A stretch of DNA of 6,078 bases from Verrucomicrobiota bacterium (GTDB lineage: Bacteria > Verrucomicrobiota > Verrucomicrobiia > Verrucomicrobiales > Verrucomicrobiaceae). Both the position numbers and the translations under genes were made by a program. The number at the start of each line of letters is the position of its first letter. Position 1 is the first letter of the stretch. Below the pieces are notes generated by a model. That model saw only the letters and a program-made list of their open reading frames with translations. It was not told the origin of the DNA and ran no database searches. Below are positions 1 through 6,078 of this stretch, in pieces. The DNA is taken from NCBI GenBank assembly GCA_023429545.1, contig JAEYUU010000782.1, positions 1 to 6,078 on the forward strand, in the 5' to 3' direction.

Positions 1-730
1 GAAGAATGACGAGCCAAAAGCCTCGTCCACCTATGAAGCTGAGTCCGCCGCCCGGGAGAAGCTGCGCTGGCTGAACCCGATGTACGATGTGCTGAAGAAC
101 ACGCTGAAACTGGAAGCGCAGATTAACTGTGTTGATTACACCAGACCGAATTTCGTGCATGCAGACATGACCGCGCGTGCCTTTGCCGCACGGAAGGAGG
201 CACGCGGTGAAGGTTTCCTCCAGCTCTGGCTCCGCATGGCCAAGGCGCAGGCCACCGCTCCGAAGTCCAGCTACCAGGATCCCGGCCTGCTCAAGATACT
301 GGAAATCCTGTGCCGCCCCGACAGCGCCACCGAGTTGAAGCGCATCATGGGCCGCATGTTCGACTCCGTGGAAACGGTGATGTCCGGCATGGAAGGCCCG
401 GAGGGATCGGTAATCATCTCGGACCGCAACAAAGTCGCGCTGGAAGTGCTGAAGATTCACCTCGCACTGGACAAGAAAAAGTTCGGCATCTTCTACGGGG
501 CCGCGCATCTGCCGGACATGGAGAAGCGCCTGATGGACATGGGCTTCACGCTGGAGAAGGTCGAATGGCTTACCGCCTGGGATCTGCCGCCGGAGCCGCC
601 GCCCTTCAAGAGGGAGACCGCACCCAGGACGGAAACAAAAAAGGCGCAGCCGGCGGAGCCGCCCACAGCAGCACCGACGCCCGCCACGCCGGACGCATCC
701 AGGCCGGAACCTGCTGTCGAAAACAAATAG
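1..730 (+). CDS. TraB/GumN-like family protein, 3' part (5' end outside window)
   Basis: The frame is open from the left edge (first full codon at base 2) to a TAG at 728-730, giving 242 visible residues. The true start lies upstream, so the ATG at base 80 is internal. The segment VDYTRPNFVHADMT (bases 134-175), then SDRNKVALEVLKIHLA and IFYGAAHLPDMEKRL, match what I recall of TraB/GumN-like proteins of planctomycetes and verrucomicrobia. The GAAH at 497-508 fits the C-terminal GxxH motif of that superfamily, whose members have been proposed to be metal-dependent proteases; activity here is unproven. The N-terminal GxxH motif would be off-window. After WLTAWDL the protein ends in a Pro/Ala/Glu/Thr-rich tail of nearly 50 residues, probably disordered. 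tatD follows 72 bp downstream on the same strand, so co-transcription is possible. Family assignment is moderately sure; function is unknown. Confidence 0.6.
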   Translation, partial: KNDEPKASSTYEAESAAREKLRWLNPMYDVLKNTLKLEAQINCVDYTRPNFVHADMTARAFAARKEARGEGFLQLWLRMAKAQATAPKSSYQDPGLLKILEILCRPDSATELKRIMGRMFDSVETVMSGMEGPEGSVIISDRNKVALEVLKIHLALDKKKFGIFYGAAHLPDMEKRLMDMGFTLEKVEWLTAWDLPPEPPPFKRETAPRTETKKAQPAEPPTAAPTPATPDASRPEPAVENK

Positions 731-761
731 CGGGAGTCACTCCAGCCTTGCGGGAATCCAG
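730..761. repeat. short imperfect direct repeat between the first gene and tatD
   Basis: GCGGGAGTCACTCCAG (730-745) is followed after four bases by GCGGGAATCCAG (750-761). The two units agree except for a four-base length difference in the middle. The first unit begins at the last base of the upstream stop codon and contains the odd-centred palindrome GGAGTCACTCC (733-743). The general look (CTGGATTCCCGC on the minus strand) resembles dispersed intergenic REP-like repeats of other bacteria. Whether it recurs in this genome cannot be seen from one window. Confidence 0.35.
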
Positions 762-802
762 GAACGCGGCTTGAGACAAAGCCCGCTCCACCCATCCCTT
801 TC

Positions 803-1600
803 ATGCTCACGGACAGTCACGCCCACCTCGCCTCCAAGCAATTCGCCACGGAAGTGCCGGACATCGTCGCCCGCGCGCGCGAAGCGGGTGTCTCGCGCAT
901 CATCTGCATCGGCACCACCTTGGAAGATGCGAAGCAGGTGCTGGAGATCGCGGACACGTATGAGGAGGTGTACGCCACGGTGGGCATCCATCCCTGCGAT
1001 GCGGACACGGTGACGGATGCGAAGTTCACTGAGGAACTGCGCACCCTGGCGCAACATCCCAAGGTGGTGGGCATCGGCGAAATCGGTCTCGATTACTATC
1101 ACAAGCCCCCGGAGGGCTTCTCTGAAGCGCAGTGGAAACAGCACCAGGCGTTCGTGCTGGAGCAGCAACTCGCCCTTGCCGCGGACATGGGCTTCAATGT
1201 GGTGCTTCACAATCGCGAAAGCTTTGATGACCTTGTGGCGCACGTGCTGCCGTGGTCAGACAGATTGCGTGGCGTGTTTCATTGCTTCACCGGCACGGCG
1301 GATCAGGCGCTGCCACTGATTGAAAAGGGACACCTCGTGAGCTTTACCGGCATCGTCACCTTCAAGAACGGTCAAATCATCCAGGAATGCGCCAAGGCGG
1401 TGCCGGTAGAGGGATTCATGCTGGAAACGGACTGCCCCTACCTCGCGCCCATGCCGCATCGCGGACAGCGCAATGAACCCGCCTATGTGGCGAAGACAGC
1501 GGCCTTTGTGGCCGATCTCCGCGGCGTGAGCCTGGCAGAACTCGCGCGGACGACCAGTGAGAATGCGGCGGCGTTTTTCAGGAGGAGGCAGGGCAACTAA
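803..1600 (+). CDS. tatD: TatD-family metal-dependent hydrolase (putative 3'-5' deoxyribonuclease)
   Basis: This is a complete 265-residue cytoplasmic TIM-barrel hydrolase of the TatD family; family members are usually 255-265 residues. The expected metal-binding residues are all present: HxH in TDSHAHL (H6, H8), the glutamate in GEIGLDYY (E93), H136 in VLHNRES, H160 in FHCFTGT and D210 in LETDCPYLAP. The C-terminal PHRGQRNEPAYV segment is closer to the YcfH-type subgroup than to E. coli TatD itself, so the symbol is used in the broad family sense. Characterised members are metal-dependent 3'-5' exonucleases linked to DNA repair or turnover; the substrate here is inferred only from family. 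The start at ATG 803 is chosen because the first strand and HxH follow immediately. No Shine-Dalgarno sequence is evident ahead of it. It runs convergently with the large cytochrome gene. Confidence 0.95.
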   Translation: MLTDSHAHLASKQFATEVPDIVARAREAGVSRIICIGTTLEDAKQVLEIADTYEEVYATVGIHPCDADTVTDAKFTEELRTLAQHPKVVGIGEIGLDYYHKPPEGFSEAQWKQHQAFVLEQQLALAADMGFNVVLHNRESFDDLVAHVLPWSDRLRGVFHCFTGTADQALPLIEKGHLVSFTGIVTFKNGQIIQECAKAVPVEGFMLETDCPYLAPMPHRGQRNEPAYVAKTAAFVADLRGVSLAELARTTSENAAAFFRRRQGN

Positions 1601-1772
1601 CGCATCCAGCATAGCGTGACAGGCCCAAGGAACGGAAACGCCTCGTTCCCGAAACGCCGCACGTCTCCTGACGAACATTTCTTCAATCCATGGCGCACGT
1701 GTCAAGGAATGTCCCCACTCCCTGAGAGTGCTTCAGCATCGAGGGGGATAGACTCACTCGAGTGTACTGAAC
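1601..1772. other. convergent intergenic region with small palindromes
   Basis: These 172 bp separate the stop codons of tatD and the minus-strand cytochrome gene. Visible elements are a 6-bp stem GGAACG/CGTTCC with a 9-base loop (1629-1649), a 5-bp stem CACTC/GAGTG with a 5-base loop (1716-1730), the perfect palindrome CACTCGAGTG (1755-1764) and a repeated GAAACGCC (1635-1642 and 1651-1658). Transcripts from both sides should end here, but none of the stems is followed by a T-run on either strand, so an intrinsic terminator cannot be called. I see no credible small gene. Confidence 0.4.
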
Positions 1773-4700
1773 TCATTTCCTTGCCAGCAGATAAGCGAGC
1801 AGATCATGCAGATCCTTCTCCGGGATCAGCTCACCAAAACCGGCAGGCATGAGGGAGAAGTCGCTGACTTGGTCCTCCACAATATCGCCCTTCGGAATGG
1901 GATGCTCCTGCCCGGCGGCGTCCGCGAAATACTGCACGCCATCCTGTTCACGGCGGAAGAGGCCGGTCATGAGGTTGCCGTTCTTCTGCTTCACGAAATG
2001 CAGGCGGAAGGCGGGATCCACAGCACGATTGGGATCCAGCAGATCCTCCAGCAAGCGCTCCGCACCACGCGCGCCGATGCCATCGAGTTGCGGGCCGACG
2101 AGATTGCCGGTGACGCCAATGCGGTGACAGATGGCGCAGTTGATTTGGAAGACTTGTTGTCCGTGCTTCTCATCCGGCTTTGCTGTGGCAAAGGATTTCA
2201 ACCGCGCGGCAATGATGGTCTTCGCGGCCTCGTTCGTGGGCGGGAGGTTGGCGGTGGCGTCAGCGAGCCGCTTCGCGATCGTGGGAGCGTTCAGCGCCTT
2301 GATCTTGCCGCTCACCAAGGGATCGGCCAGCACACGTGCCGGTGCCAGCGTCAGAAGCTGCTCCGCACTGGAGATCGTGCCAGCCATGGCCGTGGCCAGC
2401 TTTACCTGCGCGCGGAAGGGCAGTGTGCGGAAGGCCTTGCCCAGTTCCTCCGCCGCCTTCCTCGGTGCATCCAGCACGGCGAAAACCGTGGTGGCAAGCT
2501 CCGCATCGGAGGCCAATGGCGCGACAAGCGTGTACTGCATATCTGGGAGCGTGCTGACCAGGCATTCCGCGATCGCGCTGCGTGTGGCGGCGCTGTAGCC
2601 TGCCTTCGGGGTGAGCTTGGTGAGGAAGGTCATCGCATCGCCCGCGGGACCTTGTTCGCGGGAGAGTTGTGCCAGCGCACGGATGCGTTCATCACGTCGA
2701 TCCGTATTCTCCGGCAGGGTCAGGATGGGAAGAGCAGGCTCAAATCCACCCACGGCGATCCACGCATAAGCGCTCGCTGTATCACCATCGGTTAGCTCCA
2801 GATATACCTTGCCGCTGTCGCGCGGCAGGTATCCCTTCCCAGGCTTGTCGGAAAACTTCCAGACGATCTGCTGGGCAATGTCACTGCGCGGCGGCCCGGC
2901 CTTCGCCAGTTCTTCTCCTGTATCAGTCTTGACGAGGCGGACGAAGTTCTTTCCGTGGGATGCTGCCGTGGGGAATCCGTTGTGGCCTGCCACCCACAAG
3001 CGGATTTGATCCGGCAGGTCAAAGGTCCCGGAGCGCAGGGTGCCGGTGAGCTTCTCTCCGGCGGGCGGATGACTGTCGAGCAACGTCCGGTTCTGCCCGT
3101 CGCTGCACTTGGTGAGTTTCGCGTGCCACGGGTTGGGGTTTGTGGCTGTGGGCGGGGTGGCAAGTGTCCATGAACCGGTATTCTCCTGCTGCAGCACGAC
3201 CAGTAACCTCTGGGTCAGTTGCTCAGACCACGCATGCATGGCATCACCCGCTTTGGTGCCCGTCTTCCTCTGGCCTTCACGAATGGCCTGATGAAGATCC
3301 AATTGTCCGTCGATGTCTGTCTTGAAGTGCTCCTGCACCAGCGTGATGAGTTCGGCTTCGCGTGCCGATGGAAGGTGCTTCGCGATGTGCGTGAGCTTGG
3401 TGGGAAGGTCAGGTGTGGCACTGGCCTTTTCCTTCACGTACTTCAGCAGCCACTCCGCGGACTCGCTGGTGGGAATGGAGCAGGCAATGAAGGCAAGTTC
3501 ATCATGCACACGGCCGAAACGATAGTGAAGCTGCTCAAACTTCGCGAACGCTCCCGGCTGAGACAACCAGGCCCGGGCAGCCATGCGCCACACGAGCACC
3601 AATGCGGGGTCCTTGGAATCAGCTATCAGGTGGGATTGGCGGCCTTGCTCTGTTGTCATCATGCGCACAAGTTCGGGCGCAGGATCCAACGCTGGTGGAT
3701 GTTGCACCAGCGCCAGGCCACCCGCTCTCATGGAATGCCAGCCACGCGAGTCAAACTGAACATCGCATACCATCGTGTCTCCCTCGAAACGCTCCTGTCG
3801 TGGCAAAAGTGTGGTCATTTCCGCGATAGCGGTGATGCATGCGACGGAGAGCCTTTCCGCCTCACCTTCCTGGCGTATCCCGCCAGTCATCAAGCCCCTG
3901 GCAATGCGGGATGGCAGGGCTTCATCTCCAAGTCGAAATGCGACCCACATAGCATGCACATGCTGAATGCGCGCTTCGTTCCAATTGATATCGATTATAA
4001 ACTGTCCGGGTATCGTGGTGCCATCGGGGCCGATCTCAGGGTTCAGCTCATTGCGCGCCAGTTGGAGCGCAGGTCGGCCGATGCGCGACACCAGTTCCTC
4101 CGTGGCAAGATATCTCCGCGTGATATTCGGCGACGCCAGTTCCTGCATCAGCTCGCCCGCCTTCTTGCCTGCGAGATTGCACTCGGTGAGCTTACCGGTG
4201 TGCCCCTCCTTCACCACCCGCCAGATGCGCCCACGTTCGCGATCACGACCCGGATGATCCAGCGGCACCTCGTAGTGGCCGATGATGCGGTTGTAGAAGT
4301 CGACCACATACAAGGCACTGTCCGGCCCGAGGTGTAGATCCACCGGGCGGAACCACGGGTCCGTACTGGTGATGAAGTCCGGCTCCTCGTTGGCTTTCGG
4401 AGTGGTGCCGCTGAAGGTGATGCGGTCGTGATTCACCTTCGAAGTCACAGGATTGCCGAGGAAGGTGTGATCGTCCCATTCCGGCCCCCAGACTCCGCCA
4501 TCGAGGTACACCACGCCGGCAATGCCAGTGCTCCCGTGGGAATGCTCGCACATCACCGGCGCGAAGCCGAGTCCATCATGCGGCTTGCCAAAGCTGGGGT
4601 AATACGCGCCGCGAATGAGCTGGTAGATTGGAGAGCTGTGGCAGTCGGCCGAGTAGAGATTCCCCATCGAATCCCAGCACAGGCCAAAGGGATTCACCTG

Positions 4701-5426
4701 CCCGCTGGTCCAGAGTTCCACTCGTGAACCGTCCGGTTTGAAGCGGAAGGTATTCCCACTGTGCAGGTCCAGCGTGGAGCCATCCTTGGCCTTCACATGG
4801 CTGGTGTTGTTGAAGCCATGCGTGGCATACACCCAGCCATCCAGCCCGAGACGCAGGCTGGAGATCATGCCGTGCGTGTCCTTCTCATAACCGAGCGGAC
4901 CCAGCACGATGGAGCGCCTGTCGCATTGGTCATCGCCGTTCGTGTCCTCCAGATAGAGGATATTGGGAATGCTCCAGGCGATGCAGCCATTCTTGTACGG
5001 CAGCACGCCGGTCGGGATGTTCAGGTCATTGGCGAACACCGTGACCTTGTCCGCGCGGCCATCGCCATTGGTATCTTCCAGAATGCGGATACTGTCCTTC
5101 GAGCCGGGCGCGGCAGTGGTGTCCGGCGACCACTTGTCCTTGGGCACGGCGTAGGGATACTCCCGCGTGCTGCTGACCCAGAGGCGACCCCGCGCATCAA
5201 ACGCCATGTTGATGGGCTTGCCGCCAATCAGGGTTTCATCCGCAAAGAGCTGGATGCTGAATCCCTGCGGCACCGTGAAGCCCTGCATCTGTGCATTCGG
5301 GGACAGAGCTTCGCTGGCACGCACCAGGTGATCATCCTGGCCCTGTGCAAAAACCGCCGCATGAAGAATGACGGCGACGAAAGTGGAGATGCGACCGCTC
5401 GCGAGCAGGCGGAAGTTTCGGGGCAT
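1773..5426 (-). CDS. Exported PVC-type cytochrome c protein: dehydrogenase-like propeller, helical repeats, C-terminal CxxCH heme domain
   Basis: Using ATG 5426, the product is about 1217 residues. Residues 1-28 form a signal peptide (MPRNFRLL, hydrophobic STFVAVILHAAVFA, likely cut near FAQ), so it acts in the periplasm or on the envelope. Residues 45-407 match the putative membrane-bound dehydrogenase domain of Pirellula/Verrucomicrobium proteins (TIGR02604 type), probably a beta-propeller. They include two acidic Ca-binding-like loops, DTNGDGRAD (118-126) and DTNGDDQCD (161-169), and family hallmarks such as RGAYYPSFGKPHDGLGFAP and CEHSHGSTGIAG. Residues about 420-750 look like HEAT-type helices, 750-895 are beta-rich (LYLELTDGD-like strands, AYAWIAVGGF), and 910-1075 are helical again. 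The C-terminal domain (1085-1217, TIGR02603 type) has CAICH (bases 2124-2138; C1097, C1100, H1101) and M1193 in SLMPAGF as likely sixth heme ligand. The frame extends upstream to ATG 5537, but that would put 37 charged residues before the signal peptide. A TTG at 5462 with GGAAGG seven bases upstream is an alternative start. Electron transfer from an oxidised substrate is inferred; the substrate is unknown. Confidence 0.92.
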   Translation of the reverse strand: MPRNFRLLASGRISTFVAVILHAAVFAQGQDDHLVRASEALSPNAQMQGFTVPQGFSIQLFADETLIGGKPINMAFDARGRLWVSSTREYPYAVPKDKWSPDTTAAPGSKDSIRILEDTNGDGRADKVTVFANDLNIPTGVLPYKNGCIAWSIPNILYLEDTNGDDQCDRRSIVLGPLGYEKDTHGMISSLRLGLDGWVYATHGFNNTSHVKAKDGSTLDLHSGNTFRFKPDGSRVELWTSGQVNPFGLCWDSMGNLYSADCHSSPIYQLIRGAYYPSFGKPHDGLGFAPVMCEHSHGSTGIAGVVYLDGGVWGPEWDDHTFLGNPVTSKVNHDRITFSGTTPKANEEPDFITSTDPWFRPVDLHLGPDSALYVVDFYNRIIGHYEVPLDHPGRDRERGRIWRVVKEGHTGKLTECNLAGKKAGELMQELASPNITRRYLATEELVSRIGRPALQLARNELNPEIGPDGTTIPGQFIIDINWNEARIQHVHAMWVAFRLGDEALPSRIARGLMTGGIRQEGEAERLSVACITAIAEMTTLLPRQERFEGDTMVCDVQFDSRGWHSMRAGGLALVQHPPALDPAPELVRMMTTEQGRQSHLIADSKDPALVLVWRMAARAWLSQPGAFAKFEQLHYRFGRVHDELAFIACSIPTSESAEWLLKYVKEKASATPDLPTKLTHIAKHLPSAREAELITLVQEHFKTDIDGQLDLHQAIREGQRKTGTKAGDAMHAWSEQLTQRLLVVLQQENTGSWTLATPPTATNPNPWHAKLTKCSDGQNRTLLDSHPPAGEKLTGTLRSGTFDLPDQIRLWVAGHNGFPTAASHGKNFVRLVKTDTGEELAKAGPPRSDIAQQIVWKFSDKPGKGYLPRDSGKVYLELTDGDTASAYAWIAVGGFEPALPILTLPENTDRRDERIRALAQLSREQGPAGDAMTFLTKLTPKAGYSAATRSAIAECLVSTLPDMQYTLVAPLASDAELATTVFAVLDAPRKAAEELGKAFRTLPFRAQVKLATAMAGTISSAEQLLTLAPARVLADPLVSGKIKALNAPTIAKRLADATANLPPTNEAAKTIIAARLKSFATAKPDEKHGQQVFQINCAICHRIGVTGNLVGPQLDGIGARGAERLLEDLLDPNRAVDPAFRLHFVKQKNGNLMTGLFRREQDGVQYFADAAGQEHPIPKGDIVEDQVSDFSLMPAGFGELIPEKDLHDLLAYLLARK

Positions 5427-5539
5427 GGCCAGAGGATACGAGAAATCGCCCCGATTCTTCAAAACACTTCCTTCCGGGCGGACCTCCTGCGTAATCGATT
5501 TTCTTCGACTTTTTCGTCCCTCCCTCCGAATATTCATTC
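5427..5539. promoter_or_regulatory. divergent intergenic region between the cytochrome and redoxin-like genes
   Basis: The two genes are transcribed away from each other from this 113-bp stretch, so promoters for both should lie here or inside the neighbouring 5' ends. I find no convincing -35/-10 pair on either strand. The plus strand is strongly pyrimidine-rich at 5499-5527 just before the redoxin-like ATG and has no Shine-Dalgarno there; a small GAATATTC palindrome lies at 5528-5535. On the minus strand AGGAGG occurs at 5483-5488, but it is 57 bases from ATG 5426 and has no well-placed start after it. GGAAGG at 5470-5475 is well spaced for a TTG at 5462. If translation began at ATG 5537 the two start codons would be only two bases apart. 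Confidence 0.45.
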
Positions 5540-6078
5540 ATGAGCACGCGCCTTTTCTCCATTTTTGTCCTTGCCGCTGTCTGCGGTCTCGGCGCACTGC
5601 AAGCCCAGGTGTCCGAGGAGCAGGCGCAGAAACTTTTCAACTCCGAAGCAACCCTGGAGGAATTCACCAAGGCCGCGGAGGAGGCGGCCAAAGCCGGCGT
5701 GCCCGCACAGCTCCTTGCCGAGGCCAAGCTGGTGTGGGGCCTGCGCAACGCGAACACGGACTATCTCACCAAACTCCTGCCCGAGCTGGAAGCCGCCGCG
5801 AAGAACTTCAAGCAGGAGGATTCGGCCGCGCTGGGCACGGCGGATGATTTCAATGGGCTCGTCAGCTACATCCGTGCGCTGGAGGCCGGCAAGCGTGGCG
5901 ATGAGGCCGCGCTGAGGAAGCACATCACCGAGGCTTTCTGGCTGAGCCCGGAGCAGAGCGAGCTGTTCGGTTCCACCATCACCCAGTTCCGCAAGGATCA
6001 GAAGATGGCAAAGATCAGCGTGGACATGAACCTGCCGATTACGACCAGCAAGGGCGAGGCCACCACGCTGGGTGATCA
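5540..6078 (+). CDS. Exported helix-rich protein, probable N-terminal part of a thioredoxin/redoxin-type protein (3' end outside window)
   Basis: ATG at 5540 opens a frame that runs without a stop through the right edge (179 full codons). Residues 1-23 are a typical signal peptide (MSTRLFSIFVLAAVCGLGALQAQ, shown only as its hydrophobic character and a cut near ALQAQ matter), so the protein is probably periplasmic or lipid-free secreted. Residues 24-155 are predicted largely helical and rich in Ala, Glu and Lys (for example EEFTKAAEEAAKAGVPAQLL), with a possible coiled or TPR-like helical pairing. The last visible residues, SVDMNLPITTSKGEATTLGD, resemble the first strand of the AhpC/TSA-redoxin fold, where a CxxC active site would be expected soon after the window ends. 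That catalytic motif is not visible, so the redoxin call is an inference. No Shine-Dalgarno precedes the start; the next downstream in-frame ATG would remove the signal peptide. It is divergent from the cytochrome gene, which is also exported. Confidence 0.65.
   Translation, partial: MSTRLFSIFVLAAVCGLGALQAQVSEEQAQKLFNSEATLEEFTKAAEEAAKAGVPAQLLAEAKLVWGLRNANTDYLTKLLPELEAAAKNFKQEDSAALGTADDFNGLVSYIRALEAGKRGDEAALRKHITEAFWLSPEQSELFGSTITQFRKDQKMAKISVDMNLPITTSKGEATTLGD

Noticed and set aside
1629..1649. Hairpin GGAACG/CGTTCC as a terminator for tatD
   Set aside because: The stem is only six base pairs with a nine-base loop and is not followed by a T-run.
1256..1705. Minus-strand open frame of 149 codons overlapping the tatD 3' half
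   Set aside because: It is antisense to conserved TatD catalytic segments, and the part outside tatD has no recognisable domain.
1755..1764. CACTCGAGTG perfect palindrome as an operator
   Set aside because: It lies between two convergent gene ends, where a promoter-controlling operator is not expected, and a ten-base palindrome can occur by chance.
3219..4337. Plus-strand open frame of 372 codons opposite the cytochrome gene, with others at 1806-2795 and 4761-5543
   Set aside because: They lie wholly or almost wholly antisense to a well-supported gene, show low-complexity Arg/His/Gly-rich composition and no recognisable motifs. Long antisense open frames are expected in GC-rich coding DNA.
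5483..5488. AGGAGG on the minus strand as ribosome site for the cytochrome gene
   Set aside because: It is 57 bases from the favoured ATG and no suitable in-frame start codon sits 5-10 bases after it.
5504..5536. TTCGAC ... TATTCA as a sigma-70-like promoter for the redoxin-like gene
   Set aside because: The spacing is about 21 bases and the -10-like element touches the start codon, so it could not drive a transcript containing the ATG.
5534..5923. Minus-strand open frame of 129 codons opposite the redoxin-like gene
   Set aside because: The plus-strand frame has a clear signal peptide and continues to the window edge; the minus-strand product looks like a reverse-frame shadow.

Overview
The window looks like ordinary chromosomal DNA from a GC-rich bacterium of the PVC group, most likely a verrucomicrobium. 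The strongest indicator is a very large exported protein that joins an N-terminal dehydrogenase-like propeller to a C-terminal heme-binding CxxCH domain. This architecture is characteristic of Planctomycetes and Verrucomicrobia. Clear Shine-Dalgarno sequences are missing ahead of most starts, which is also common in this group. No mobile element, CRISPR array, tRNA or rRNA was seen.

Layout: (1) bases 1-730, plus strand, hold the 3' part of a gene for a TraB/GumN-like protein with a Pro/Ala-rich tail. (2) A 72-bp gap follows, carrying a short imperfect direct repeat. (3) Bases 803-1600, plus strand, encode a complete TatD-family metal-dependent hydrolase with all expected metal ligands. (4) Bases 1601-1772 are a convergent intergenic region with small palindromes but no convincing terminator. 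(5) Bases 1773-5426, minus strand, encode a secreted PVC-type cytochrome c protein of about 1217 residues. (6) A divergent intergenic region of about 113 bp follows. (7) Bases 5540-6078, plus strand, hold the 5' part of a gene for an exported, helix-rich protein whose last visible residues look like the start of a thioredoxin/redoxin domain.

The first two genes are co-directional and may be co-transcribed, but nothing visible links their functions. The large cytochrome and the exported redoxin-like protein diverge from a shared upstream region and both appear to act outside the cytoplasm. They could share regulation or redox chemistry, but that is inference. No clearly new biological system was found. 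The points most worth a second look are the start site and composite architecture of the large cytochrome, its divergent neighbour cut off by the window edge, and the small repeat after the first gene.
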